A stretch of 64,000 bases of DNA from Proteobacteria bacterium UBA7415 (GTDB taxonomy: Bacteria; Pseudomonadota; Gammaproteobacteria; Arenicellales; Arenicellaceae): the NCBI GenBank assembly GCA_002470515.1, contig DKML01000015.1:310001-374000 (forward strand), written 5' to 3'. Positions 1 to 9,982 of this stretch are shown here, in pieces (the stretch's first letter is position 1; each line of letters opens with the position of its first letter). Below the pieces are notes generated by a model that searched no databases, was not told where the DNA came from, and was given only the letters and a program-made list of their open reading frames with translations. Position numbers and translations under genes: made by a program.

Positions 1-456
1 AAAATTAATTCGATAGTGGGTCAGGAATTCGTCGCTCGTTCAGAAGGCCGAACTCAAACAGGTGCTTGGTTCGCGGGAACGGCGGACAAGATGAGCTTGA
101 GTTACGAGAAGCAAGATATTTTGGATATCCGCGATATACGCGCTCAAATCGAAGGCGAATTTACGTTGATCGTACGAGACCGAGAAATTCGAATGCATAC
201 ACTGTACGTCGACACGACAAGTAAAGAACAGTCGCATCAGAGTTTATTGATGAACAGTTTTATTGATCTGCCACCACCCAACCCACTAACAGTCGAGGCC
301 GCGGTACTCTATTCGAAACTATTTGATGGAACCTTGCTCGAGGGCTTATCAGCATCTACCGATGCAAAGCATCTGCAGTTTGTATCTCGAAGACTCAAAG
401 CCGCGAAGGGTCAAGCCGGTACCATTTATGCACTATTGTCGCGACCTGGCCAGTAA
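1..456 (+). CDS. hypothetical protein, 5' truncated by window edge
   Basis: The reading frame is open from base 1 (AAA ATT AAT TCG ATA then GTG at 16), so the true start probably lies before the window and only the last ~150 residues are seen. The visible part is soluble, without signal peptide or membrane segment, and has a mixed alpha/beta character. A possible GTG start at 16 has no Shine-Dalgarno sequence. I do not recognise a family. It lies 98 bp upstream of the M20 peptidase on the same strand. Confidence 0.55.
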   Translation, partial: KINSIVGQEFVARSEGRTQTGAWFAGTADKMSLSYEKQDILDIRDIRAQIEGEFTLIVRDREIRMHTLYVDTTSKEQSHQSLLMNSFIDLPPPNPLTVEAAVLYSKLFDGTLLEGLSASTDAKHLQFVSRRLKAAKGQAGTIYALLSRPGQ

Positions 457-554
457 CAGATAAGGTGCCGCTCAATTACGGTGAGTTGTGAGTTGCAGGT
501 GCCGAAAGTCTTAGACTATGGTAAAAAGGAGTTTGAAAAATTAAGGAGAACTTC

Positions 555-1895
555 ATGACTCGTAAAACACCCATTCTATTCGCAGCATTTTTATCGGCGT
601 TAATTTGCCTTTTTGTGGGCACATCGACCGCTCATGCCGCCGCTTCCCCTGCCGTAGATAAAGATTATAAAGAGTATCTGGGAGAGCTTTTCACGCACTT
701 TCATTTAAATCCCGAGTTGAGTCTTATAGAGAACAAGACGGCCGAACGGATGGCAAAAGAGCTCAGCGCCGCTGGTTTTGAGGTTACTGAGGGCGTTGGT
801 GGTACCGGTTTAGTCGCCATTATGAAGAATGGCGAAGGCCCATTGATCAGTGTGCGAGCTGATATGGATGGTCTGCCAGTAGAAGAAAAGTCTGGTTTGT
901 CATACGCAAGCCGAGCTAAGCAAATTAGCCCGATCACTGGCCAAGAGGTTTTTGTAATGCACGCGTGTGGTCACGATGTGCATATCACTAGTTTGGTAGG
1001 CACAGCACGCCAGATGCAAGCACGTAAGGATGAATGGTCAGGCACCCTTATGCTTATTGTTCAACCAGCAGAAGAGCGTGTAATTGGCGCTCGAGCGATG
1101 ATGGACGATAACTTGTACGAGCGCTTTGGTACGCCAGATATTGGCCTAGCTTTTCATGTTTCTTCCGGACTTGAAGCGGGTACAGTTAACGTGGTTGATG
1201 ATAGTCCTTTTGCTGGAGCTGATACAGTCGACATCGTGATCCATGGTGTTGGTGCTCATGGTGCTAGCCCACACGCGGGCAAAGATCCTATCGTTTTAGG
1301 GTCACAGATCGTGATGGCTTTGCAGACACTAGTTGCACGCGAATTGTCTCCACGTCAACCTGGGGTAGTTACGGTTGGATCATTCCATTCCGGAACTAAG
1401 CACAATATTATTTCTGATCGAGCTGTTCTGCAATTAACTGTACGAAATACCAACCAAGATACACGCAAGCTTCTTTTAGATGGAATCGAGCGCATCGCGG
1501 TTAATATGGGTCGTGTAGCGGGTCTTCCAGAAGATAAGCTACCAGAGGTTACAGTATCGAATGAAAGCGTGCCTCCAACGGTTAATGATGCAGAATTGGC
1601 CCAAGATTTACGTCAGGTGTGGGTTGATACCCTTGGCGCAGATCGCGTAACCAGTCAACAAGCCTCAGGAATGGGCGCAGAAGACTACCCATTCTTTACG
1701 ACTGATCCGTACATTCGAAGTGTTTACTTTTCAGTAGGTGGAACATCAGCTGAAGATTTCGAAGCAGCTAAAAATGGCGGTAAGCCCGTAGCGAGCCACC
1801 ATAGTCCGTTGTTCAAAATTGAGCCTAAGCCTGCCGTAACGGCTGGTGTTGATGCGACAGTGGCTGCGTTACTACATTTAATGCCAAGTTCATAA
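555..1895 (+). CDS. exported M20 family metallopeptidase / amidohydrolase
   Basis: Predicted zinc-dependent amidohydrolase of the M20D type (IAA-amino-acid hydrolase, hippurate hydrolase and N-acyl-amino-acid hydrolase relatives), which cleaves N-acyl or amide bonds of amino-acid conjugates. The 446-residue protein starts with a signal peptide (residues ~1-29, ending AHA-A), so it should act in the periplasm. Metal-binding motifs are visible: VRADMDGLPVEE near residue 100 and MHACGHDVH near 135, followed by QPAEE near 172, and a C-terminal SHHSPLF motif. The central dimerisation insert (GVGAHGASPHAGKDP) is present. The ATG is preceded by AAGGAGAAC, a good ribosome binding site. Substrate cannot be told from sequence. 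Confidence 0.9.
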   Translation: MTRKTPILFAAFLSALICLFVGTSTAHAAASPAVDKDYKEYLGELFTHFHLNPELSLIENKTAERMAKELSAAGFEVTEGVGGTGLVAIMKNGEGPLISVRADMDGLPVEEKSGLSYASRAKQISPITGQEVFVMHACGHDVHITSLVGTARQMQARKDEWSGTLMLIVQPAEERVIGARAMMDDNLYERFGTPDIGLAFHVSSGLEAGTVNVVDDSPFAGADTVDIVIHGVGAHGASPHAGKDPIVLGSQIVMALQTLVARELSPRQPGVVTVGSFHSGTKHNIISDRAVLQLTVRNTNQDTRKLLLDGIERIAVNMGRVAGLPEDKLPEVTVSNESVPPTVNDAELAQDLRQVWVDTLGADRVTSQQASGMGAEDYPFFTTDPYIRSVYFSVGGTSAEDFEAAKNGGKPVASHHSPLFKIEPKPAVTAGVDATVAALLHLMPSS

Positions 1896-1933
1896 GCTTG
1901 TCAGGTGAGTAGCGTTGCTACAGGCTTTTCGTA

Positions 1934-2395
1934 GTGGATAGCCTGCATGACATTGAGGTGTTGATCGAATCTGGTCAAGGCCTCATCGTTTTAGAAACCG
2001 AGCAGGAAGCACGGTTTATTGAAGGGTTTCGGCGCATCGCAACGCGTTCTTCAAGAGCCTATTTTCAGTGGACGGTCACACAAGGCCTCGAGCGCTTGAG
2101 TGAGGGCTATTCGGCTCTACCGTTGCTCAAAGATATGAATCAACTATTTGGTCAGATTCTGTCTACACAGCATAAGGGTGTGTATATTCTGACCGACTTT
2201 CATCATTACCTAGAAGACCCTACTGTTATTCGGCATCTTAAGGACATAGGTATTAAGGCACCGCACCAGGCGCTAATTCTTTTGTCTCGAAAGATCAGCT
2301 TGCCTGAAGATTTAAAATCACGTGGAACGCGTTTTAGTATGCCATTGCCTGCAGCTGATGAGCTACGGCGAATGGTGAATGGTTATTACCGTTAA
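1934..2395 (+). pseudogene. truncated Ycf46-like AAA ATPase, N-terminal domain only
   Basis: The 153 residues match the N-terminal, non-catalytic domain seen in Ycf46-like AAA+ proteins: an opening 'LI.LET.E..R' strand, a 'F.W.VT.GL.R' segment and a 'GVYIL.DFHHYLEDP' segment, ending in 'LP..DELRRMV'. In the family this is followed by a long AAA+ ATPase domain with Walker A and B; here a stop comes 5 codons after RRMV and no ATPase domain follows. The sequence after about 2380 reads, on the opposite strand, as the coding sequence of an unrelated surface protein, so the 3' part has been lost at a junction. GTG start at 1934 with only weak RBS. Family assignment is from memory of the motif pattern. 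Confidence 0.65.
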
Positions 2396-2681
2396 TCGTA
2401 ACCTCAGATTCGATCAATGGTAGCCCTGAATAGTCAGAGTGAAGAGCGTTAAGTTCGACGTCAGCGTTAAGTTCAATAGTGTCGGCACCATTACCGCTAA
2501 CACAACCAGGTACGCCAGCATTGTCATCCGCGTTTGCCGATACAATTGCGTCAATAAGCTTACAGCCAACATTGTCTACAGTGATGGTCGCTGCATCCAC
2601 CGGCGCAACGAGCAGCGCGTTACTGACGGCTAGAGCCAATGCGCTCAGTTTTAAAGTGTTGCTGGCGTGCTTTTTAGTCAT
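2379..2681 (-). pseudogene. truncated CSLREA-type exported surface protein, 5' end only
   Basis: From ATG at 2681 the frame encodes a signal peptide (residues 1-31, AP-VDAA) and then a domain like the N-terminal part of CSLREA / parallel-beta-helix surface proteins: ITVDNVGCKLIDAI, a cysteine-bearing GVPGCVSGNGADTIEL, and LPLIESEVTINGNNH. In the family hundreds of beta-helix residues follow. Here, after NNH (residue 101) the frame runs into the antisense of the Ycf46-like fragment and stops at 2334. Two genes facing each other have therefore both lost their 3' ends at the same point. Confidence 0.6.
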
Positions 2682-2782
2682 GTTTAATTCAAGTCAAGGG
2701 ACTAATACTATTGTGTAATTGTTAGAGTGATAACAGTGTTGTTGATGGGGCTAATCAAATCTCTGCCAATCTATCTACCCGC
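2396..2782. other. no intact gene
   Basis: Holds most of the truncated CSLREA-like gene (minus strand, to 2681) and about 100 bp of AT-rich sequence between its start and the 3' end of the acyl-CoA ligase. Small plus-strand frames here are the antisense of the truncated gene. Confidence 0.5.
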
Positions 2783-4312
2783 TTACGCGAAATCTTCTTT
2801 AAGCTTAAATTTTAGAACTTTACCAGCTGGATTACGAGGCAGTTCATCAACAATATGTAGGCGCAGAGGTAATTTATACCGTGCCAATTGTGTTTCTGCA
2901 AATGCCCTTAATTCCTCTAATTCTAGCGTTTTGCCTTTATGCAAGGCGGCGACGGCTGTTACGGCTTCGCCCCATTTTTCGTCAGGCATGCCAATAACGG
3001 CTACTTCCGCAATCGCCTCGTGCTTGAATAAAACACTCTCGACTTCAGCAGGGTAAACGTTTTCCCCGCCTGAAATAACCATATCCTTCAATCGGTCACA
3101 TATAAATACAAAGCCTTCATCATCTTTATACCCAACGTCACCAGAGTGAAACCAGCCCTCTCTATCAATCGCTTCGGCGGTTGCTTCTGGACGGTTCCAA
3201 TAACCCTTCATAATGTTTGGGCCTTTTATGCAGATTTCGCCGCGTACTTCTGCGCCTACTTCCGCATTGTCGTTATCGACAATTCGGACTTCGGTATACA
3301 TCGGCGCTTGCCCAGCAGAACCAAGTTTGCTCAAGGCAAATTCAGGCGTTAGAAATGTTGCAAAAGGCGCTGTTTCTGTCAGGCCATAACCTTGGCAAAA
3401 GTCTACGCCACGTTCTGCGTAAAGCGTGAGCAATGATTCTGGCGGAGGCGCCGCACCACAGATAAAGGTTTTCACGCTATCAAAACTAGTCGCTTCAAAA
3501 TCAGGGTGTTGTGCCATAAAGTTAAACATCGCAGGCGCGCCAAACATTAGAGCGACCTTGTGCTGCTCAATAAAGCCAAGTACTTGACCAGGATCAAACG
3601 CGCGTATCAATAGCAGGGTCCCGCCCAAGGTGATGGTATGCAGCGTAAGTACGTTTAGCCCTCCAATATGAAACAAAGGTGCAACCGTGAGCACAACATC
3701 GTCGCGGCTTTGCCCAAAGGCGAAGTGCGCGTTTATGTTGTTCCACATCAAGTTACCATGCGTCAACATGGCCCCCTTTGGCAGACCAGTGGTGCCAGAA
3801 GTGTACATAATGACCGCGACATCATGCTGGGTCATTGTGACTTCTTGCGCTAACGGTTCGCGCTTTGCCCGTTCGTTAACTAAAGAGTGCCAACCGTCAA
3901 AAGTCGATTCGGCGCTATAAAAGTGATGACAGCAAAATTGCTCGCGGACCGGATCAACCACACTTAGTGATGCGTCATCGACGACCAAGCTATGAATGCC
4001 AGCATCATTGATAATAAAGATGAGCTCTTGCGCCGTAAGCCTGAAATTGAGTGGTACAAATATCGCACCGATGGCGTTTGCTGCGTACATGGTTTCGAGA
4101 AACGCCGGCTGATTAAAGCCTAGAAAGCCAACACGGTCACCCATACAGATACCATGCTCTTTAAACAAGTTTGCTTGTTTGCGAACGCGGTCTGCAAGTT
4201 CGTTATAGGTGATTTGTTGATCTTCAAAAATCACTGCAGTACGGTCGGGATTAGTAGCAGCACGGCGCAGTAAAGTAGTGGCGACATTGGTCTGTATAGA
4301 TGGGTAGTGCAT
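2783..4312 (-). CDS. AMP-dependent acyl-CoA synthetase (class I adenylate-forming)
   Basis: 509-residue ligase that would activate a carboxylic acid to its acyl-CoA through an acyl-adenylate (ATP + CoA). The P-loop-like signature MYTSGTTGLPKG lies at residues 169-180, GYGLTE near 320, the hinge region GYWNRPEATAEAI...GWFHSGDVG near 375-400, DRLKDMVISGGENVYP near 410-425, and the catalytic lysine in the C-terminal RNPAGKVLK. Length fits medium/long-chain and feruloyl-CoA type ligases; the exact acid cannot be read. ATG at 4312 is preceded by AGGAGAAC. It is a single-gene unit flanked by degraded DNA and a divergent sensor kinase. Confidence 0.9.
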   Translation of the reverse strand: MHYPSIQTNVATTLLRRAATNPDRTAVIFEDQQITYNELADRVRKQANLFKEHGICMGDRVGFLGFNQPAFLETMYAANAIGAIFVPLNFRLTAQELIFIINDAGIHSLVVDDASLSVVDPVREQFCCHHFYSAESTFDGWHSLVNERAKREPLAQEVTMTQHDVAVIMYTSGTTGLPKGAMLTHGNLMWNNINAHFAFGQSRDDVVLTVAPLFHIGGLNVLTLHTITLGGTLLLIRAFDPGQVLGFIEQHKVALMFGAPAMFNFMAQHPDFEATSFDSVKTFICGAAPPPESLLTLYAERGVDFCQGYGLTETAPFATFLTPEFALSKLGSAGQAPMYTEVRIVDNDNAEVGAEVRGEICIKGPNIMKGYWNRPEATAEAIDREGWFHSGDVGYKDDEGFVFICDRLKDMVISGGENVYPAEVESVLFKHEAIAEVAVIGMPDEKWGEAVTAVAALHKGKTLELEELRAFAETQLARYKLPLRLHIVDELPRNPAGKVLKFKLKEDFA

Positions 4313-4480
4313 GATTGATGTTCTCCTTTTCGACAGAGTCTAGCACCAAATTTATAATATGTTGAATACGGCTCGAGCGAGTTCCAATCTAAAAAAAATG
4401 GGCGAGAAAGGGGTTCTTGAGGTAATCTCGTACTTCATATGATTTGTTTGGATACATAAAACAACAAAAACTACCGTTCT

Positions 4481-6552
4481 GTGCGCACTTCAAAGTACCA
4501 ATATATATGGACAGGCCTGCTGGCATTGATCTTGCTGGGAGGACTGTTGTGGGTGATAAAGGAGGATAGCGGTGCTACCCAATTGCCTGCTTCTACCTAT
4601 GTTCAGTCTCGTATCAGCTATTTTTCAGAATTACTTGAAAGCGATGCGATTGTTAGTGTGAGTGCAGTAAGGCAGCTATCTAGACATTTAGGACATTTGC
4701 GAGATGGCGCTAGTGGTATTGAGTTTGATGGCCAAAATGTCACTGTTGAGGCATTGCATGATCCGACTTTGCGAGCTAGGCTTTCTGATGTTGAGATAGC
4801 TCTTGAAAGCCAGAACTCTGAGAAAATTAAGGCCGCGTTCAATCGTTTTTCTCAAGAGATCGTCAAGACTTATGCCAACTCAATAGACCAATTAGAGCAA
4901 AAACGCTTTCTGTTAAAAGTGGCCATACTAGGTGCCTTACTGGCACTTTTATTGTGGAGTTGTTGGCGGCAAATGCGTGCGGAGCGGATTGCACGGCGCG
5001 CATGGAATAAATCGCAAAGTTTGCTTAGCGCAATTATAGATGGTGCGCTTATTCTCGATAATGAAGGTTCGGTTGTTGCTCAAAATGCTCAAATAACCCA
5101 CAGCAGTTTGTTGCCTGGTATTTGCATCGGAAGTCATTTCCTTAACTTTCTTTCTCCGATGCTAGATGAAGCCGTACTGCATGGTTTTAGGGAAGACCTA
5201 TATTCATTGTTGGAGGAAGGCGGCGGTAATGATCCTGAGTCTAGGCAGCGTTCTATTGTTCTTGAGTTGAACGCTGCTTCTAACAAAAGGCCACACAATT
5301 TTTAAAGCTAAAGTTGAGTAAGTGCTATTGGTTGAGTGAGCCTTCGGACACCGACCTTGGACATATCTTGCTGGTCGTTAATAATGTGGACGAGCAGGTA
5401 GAAACGCAACAAACACTTGAAGTAGCCATGCGTTTACAGAAAAGCAGGCCAAGCCAAGTAGTTAAAGTAGTTTATTCAGTTCCGAGCGAAGTGCGCCGAT
5501 TTCTAGCTCGCTCGAAAATGGCAGAGCACGATATTGAGCATATTCTCAGAGGGCACGAAGGCGAGGCTACTTCACGCAATGATTCACTAATAACTATTGG
5601 CCGATTGAGTAAATCAGCACTTGATGATGCAAAAAATATTGGCTTAGATTTGTTCGTTGAAGCATGGTCAGATTTCGTCGAAATACACAGTCAATTCAAA
5701 GCTAAGCGAGTTCTTAGTGAGCGCGCTCTCACTCGAATGCAAGCAAAACTGACGGACATCCATCAGCTTCGTAAGTATTTACAAGCAATGCTGCCAATGA
5801 TGAGCGCAGCCAATACATACCGAGAGCAGTATGGACATGAGACAGACATCAAGGATCTTGGTGCGATAGAGCAAATGAGTCATGACTTGGTCGATGCCTA
5901 TGCTTCTTTTAGTGAATCTTTCTCTGCTGAGGCTTCCGTAAATGACGTTATAGACCAATATCTAGAGGGTAGACCCGAAGAGAAAGGCTTGAGTCTACGC
6001 GACCACTTTGCTGTGCTGGCACAAAATGTAGCGTCTCGAGAAGGAAAAAAGCTTGAGATATACTTTCAGGGCTTAGATGAATTTGACTCAACTCATATGT
6101 ATTTTTTATTGCTGAGTGAAGTCGGTGTTGAGTTATTGAGAAATTCTATTGAGCATGGTCTAGAAATCGAACTCGACCGAATAATGACTCATAAAGAGCG
6201 TCTAGGTCGCATTGATGTTGAGCTGTTTGAACGCGACGATAAGCTGTGTTTGTCTGTACGCGATGATGGAAAAGGATTGGATTTTTCGCGCATCAGAAGC
6301 GCGGCAATAAAACTCGGATGGGTTGACCCCACGGATACCAATTTGGATAGAAGTGTATTGGTACGCGGTATCTTCGAGAATAATATGTCCACGGCAAATG
6401 TTCAAAGCAGCGCTGATTTAAAACCTGAAGACTTGAGGGGCGAAGGGCTAAGCTTGGTAAAAAAATCCTTAAAAAGTTCTGGTGGAAAGATCTCAGTCCG
6501 ATCTGTCGATGGGCAGTATTGCCAGTTTACAATTAAGCTGCCAAAGCCTTAA
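4481..6552 (+). pseudogene. CheA-like membrane sensor kinase, interrupted by a frameshift
   Basis: Two adjacent frames form one protein of about 690 residues if one base is added. Part 1 (4481-5305): transmembrane helix (residues ~11-27), an extracytoplasmic helical segment, a second helix (~148-162) and the first half of a PAS domain (SAIIDGALILDNEG). Part 2 (up to 6552) continues the PAS domain (KCYWLSEP...GHILLVVNN), then a helical HPt-like region, a linker, and a CheA-type HATPase: N box ELLRNSIEHGLE and G box VRDDGKGLDFSRIR. The join is at the A-run 5285-5288 (codons AAC AAA AGG): one extra A restores NKKATQFLKLKLSKCYW. GTG start, no clear RBS. The usual HTxKG phospho-histidine motif of HPt is not visible. 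Confidence 0.7.
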
Positions 6553-6717
6553 GCCCAATCAATCTAAGGGTGGGATATTCGTTTCATATCTCTTAAGATA
6601 AATAGCGCAGCTTTATTTATAAAATCTATTTCGTTTTAGTCTCCAAGACGTTATAAGACTCACTACACTTTCTAGATAGAAAGCCAGCAGACTAGTTTTA
6701 TTACAAACCTACTCACT

Positions 6718-8346
6718 TTGACGACCAAAGCCTCTCTTAAAATGAATACCAAACAAAACTATGATGCTGTCATTATCGGCGCGGGTCACAACGGTTTAGT
6801 CTGCGCCTACTATCTTGCTCGTAAGGGCTATAAAACCATAGTGCTCGAGAGATGTAACGTGGTCGGTGGCGCAGCCATAACGGAAGAATTTCATCCAGGC
6901 TTTCGTAACTCTGTGGCGTCTTATACTGTTTCACTGCTACAGCCCAAAGTGATAGCTGATATGCAGCTTGAGCGGCATGGCCTTGAAGTTGTGTTGCGCA
7001 AAATCGATAACTTTTTACCAAGCGATACGGGATACTTGCTAGCCGGTGGAAATGGCCTAACGTTGCGCGAAATAGCGCGTCACTCTGAGCGCGACGCGAA
7101 AAGATATGTCGAGTATCAAGCGGCACTCGATAGCGTCGTTGATTGTCTTCGAGAATTTTTATTAGTTGCACCACCCAATGCGGGCGGTGGATTGCAAGAC
7201 GTTTTAACGTTGCTTAAATCAGCCAAGATTGCGCATCGTCTGAGTTTAACGACACAAAGAGATTTGCTGGCCTTTTTTACCAAGTCAGCCGGAGAAATCC
7301 TAGATTACTATTTTGAAAACGAACGAGTTAAAGCGTTATTCGGCTTTGATGGTGTCGTGGGCAATTTTGCTTCGCCTTACGAACCTGGTTCGGCCTACGT
7401 ATTATTACACCATGTGTTTGGCGAGGCTGCTGGCGTTAGAGAAGCATGGGGCCACGCGATCGGCGGTATGGGGTCTATCACTCAAGCCATGCGCAAGGCC
7501 TGCGAAGAAGCTGGAGTAGTGATTCGAACGGAATGCCCAGTAGACAGTATTCAAATAGAAGACGGTGTTGCACGGGGCGTTAATACAGCCGATGGCTTTA
7601 TTGGCGCCAAAATAGTGGCATCGTCTGTGCATCCCAAGATCTTGTTCGAACGACTGATAGACAAACAGCACTTGGATCAAGATTTTGTAAGCCGAATAGA
7701 CCAATACCAATCTCATTCCGCGACATTTCGAATGAATGTGGCTTTAAAAGAATTACCCCAATTTACGCAGGCGCCGACGCAAGGACAGGAAGCGGTAGAC
7801 TATCTTACTTCGGGCATTATCATGGCGCCGAGCTTGGCATACATGCACGATGCTTGGCTAACCGCTAACGAGAGTGGTTGGTCGCAAAAGCCTATTGTTG
7901 AAATGCTTATTCCCTCAACACTGGATTCTACCCTCGCTCCAACAGGTCAACATGTTGCAAGTTTATTTTGTCAGCAGTTTAAGTTTGATTTACCTGAAGG
8001 CCGTTCGTGGGAAAGCGAGCGCGAATCGGCTGCAGATCACATTATTGATATGGTTGACGGTTACGCTCCGGGATTTAAGTCGCTAATAGTGGGCCGCCAG
8101 TTACTGAGTCCGCTCGACCTGGAGCAGAAGCTGGGTTTGATCGGTGGAGATATATTCCATGGTCGCATGAGCCTGGATCAATTGTTCTCTGCGCGCCCAG
8201 TGTTAGGCGCGGGAGCTTATAGAGCACCGCTTAAGAATTTATATATGTGCGGAAGCGGAACACACCCTGGTGGTGGCGTAACCGGGGCTCCTGGGCATAA
8301 CGCCGCGAATCAAATTATTCGCGATCGACGATGGCGATTTTTTTAG
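6718..8346 (+). CDS. PYROXD2-like NAD(P)/FAD-dependent oxidoreductase (phytoene dehydrogenase superfamily)
   Basis: FAD-binding amine-oxidase/phytoene-desaturase fold protein. The dinucleotide motif GAGHNG (residues 21-26 from the TTG start) sits in YDAVIIGAGHNGLVCA, with the acidic end VLER and GGAA motif, and the C-terminal FAD motif is NLYMCGSGTHPGGGVTGAPG. This combination with GAGHNGL and HPGGG is typical of the PYROXD2 group, whose bacterial members are not well characterised; some desaturate carotenoids but nothing nearby makes carotenoids. Start: TTG 6718 or, more likely, the in-frame ATG at 6742 (534 residues). Neither has a convincing RBS. Confidence 0.85.
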   Translation: MTTKASLKMNTKQNYDAVIIGAGHNGLVCAYYLARKGYKTIVLERCNVVGGAAITEEFHPGFRNSVASYTVSLLQPKVIADMQLERHGLEVVLRKIDNFLPSDTGYLLAGGNGLTLREIARHSERDAKRYVEYQAALDSVVDCLREFLLVAPPNAGGGLQDVLTLLKSAKIAHRLSLTTQRDLLAFFTKSAGEILDYYFENERVKALFGFDGVVGNFASPYEPGSAYVLLHHVFGEAAGVREAWGHAIGGMGSITQAMRKACEEAGVVIRTECPVDSIQIEDGVARGVNTADGFIGAKIVASSVHPKILFERLIDKQHLDQDFVSRIDQYQSHSATFRMNVALKELPQFTQAPTQGQEAVDYLTSGIIMAPSLAYMHDAWLTANESGWSQKPIVEMLIPSTLDSTLAPTGQHVASLFCQQFKFDLPEGRSWESERESAADHIIDMVDGYAPGFKSLIVGRQLLSPLDLEQKLGLIGGDIFHGRMSLDQLFSARPVLGAGAYRAPLKNLYMCGSGTHPGGGVTGAPGHNAANQIIRDRRWRFF

Positions 8347-8437
8347 TAAAGCACAAAAACGGTTTTACGGCCAAGAGCTTGGTGTGTATTTAAGGCCTTA
8401 CTGTTCTGCACCGAAACTGTTGTCTACTTGACCGCGA

Positions 8438-9877
8438 TTATTTGACGATGCTTTCTTGCTCGGCGACATTTTCTTGTTTAACGTCTTCGCTGGAAGAGCT
8501 CTTACTTCGCCAAACAGCAAATCCGATGTAGGCGAATATAATGCCAACAAACGGGTTAATTAGATTCAGCAGCGACCACGCGAAATAGTCTAAAGTGCTA
8601 ACGCCCAAAGTGGCCGCAAAAAATACGCCCGTCGTGGTCCACGGAATCAGTGGCGTAATCAACGTGCCGCCTTCTTCGAGCGAACGAGACAGTACCGATC
8701 TATCTATACCTAAATCATCATACTTTTGGCGAAACATTTGCCCCGTTAAGATCATCGAAATATAACTTTCGCCAAGAGTTAGGTTGCTGAAGGTGGATAC
8801 GAGGATAGTGGATGACACTAAGCCTGAGGCACGCTTGATTTGTCTAAGCAGGGCCTCCATCAAGATCTTTAAAAAACCAAAGTGCTGCATGATAGACCCG
8901 AGAGAGATCGCCACGAACGATAATGTAAACGTCCAGGCCATATCAGTAATACCACCTCGATTTAAAAGGGGATCTAGAGCCGCGACACCAGACTCAATTT
9001 TGGCGCCACCGTAAAAGCCGGTAACGACATCAGCCAAGGTTAACCCTTGTAAGACCATTGCGATTACTGCAGCGACCAAAGACGCAATCATCATTGCGGC
9101 CTCTGGTTTAACGCCCTTCATCGATAACGCCAGTAATACGACCATCGGCAGAAGTACTAAAACATTGATTTCAAATGTGGCGTCCAACGCGGTCAACAGT
9201 GTGTTGAGTTCAACTTCCGGAAGCGGTTGGTTTGCATAGGTCAGGCCAAAATAGGTAAACAAAGCTAGGGCGATCAGGTAGCTCGGAACCGTGGTATACA
9301 TCATGCTGCGGATATGGGCATAAAGGTCTGTTTGCGCAGACAAGGCCGCTAAGTTAGTGGTGTCCGATACAGGTGACATCTTGTCGCCGAAGCTAGCCCC
9401 TGAAACGATCATGCCGGCCACCATTGGCAGAGGAATTCCCATAGCACCGCCAATACCAATCAATACGATTCCGCCGGTTGCGACAGTACCCCATGAAGTT
9501 CCTACTGCTAAAGACATGAGGCTGCACAGTATGAGACCGGTGGGTAAAAATATACCGGGATCCATGAATTTCAATCCATAGTAAATAAGTGTTCCTACTG
9601 TGCCACTTTGAATGAAGGTGGCGATAACCACTCCTATCATCAGAAATACCAGCATGGCCGGCATGGCTCTATCTAAGCCTTTTAGAATAGCCGTCTGTAT
9701 GTGTTGGTATTTAGCACCTAAGAACAAACAGTTAGTAACGATCCAAACAATCCCAACCAACAGAATGCCGTGTAGGTCTGCACCTAACCCAAAGATGCCG
9801 TAAGAAATCCAAACGGCGAGTACTAACACCGTTGCGGCTGCGTGGCGGACTGAAGGTAATCGTATGGGTGAACTCAT
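8438..9877 (-). CDS. nhaC: NhaC-type Na+/H+ antiporter family transporter
   Basis: A 479-residue polytopic inner-membrane protein with about 11-12 hydrophobic segments. NhaC-family features include MVAGMIVSGASFGDKMSPVSDTTNL (residues ~150-175) and a matching late motif SRSLEEGGTLITPLIPW (~395-412). Members exchange Na+ (sometimes malate or lactate) for protons; the substrate here cannot be settled from sequence. The C-terminus ends in a hydrophilic, acidic tail. It lies about 105 bp downstream of the diaminopropionate ammonia-lyase-like gene on the same strand and could share a transcript with it. Confidence 0.88.
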   Translation of the reverse strand: MSSPIRLPSVRHAAATVLVLAVWISYGIFGLGADLHGILLVGIVWIVTNCLFLGAKYQHIQTAILKGLDRAMPAMLVFLMIGVVIATFIQSGTVGTLIYYGLKFMDPGIFLPTGLILCSLMSLAVGTSWGTVATGGIVLIGIGGAMGIPLPMVAGMIVSGASFGDKMSPVSDTTNLAALSAQTDLYAHIRSMMYTTVPSYLIALALFTYFGLTYANQPLPEVELNTLLTALDATFEINVLVLLPMVVLLALSMKGVKPEAAMMIASLVAAVIAMVLQGLTLADVVTGFYGGAKIESGVAALDPLLNRGGITDMAWTFTLSFVAISLGSIMQHFGFLKILMEALLRQIKRASGLVSSTILVSTFSNLTLGESYISMILTGQMFRQKYDDLGIDRSVLSRSLEEGGTLITPLIPWTTTGVFFAATLGVSTLDYFAWSLLNLINPFVGIIFAYIGFAVWRSKSSSSEDVKQENVAEQESIVK

Positions 9878-9982
9878 AAAGGGCCTCTATGTAGGGAGAG
9901 TTATAGGCGTGTTCTGACACAAGGGGTTCTAAGATAAATAGCGATGTAAATATTTATCAACAACTCTCAACAATAATTCTGA

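Noticed and set aside
2439..2718. Plus-strand small frames opposite the CSLREA-like fragment
   Set aside because: Antisense of the truncated surface-protein coding region.
5284..5290. Programmed -1 ribosomal frameshift
   Set aside because: No X XXY YYZ slippery heptamer fits and no strong downstream structure; a homopolymer indel explains it more simply.
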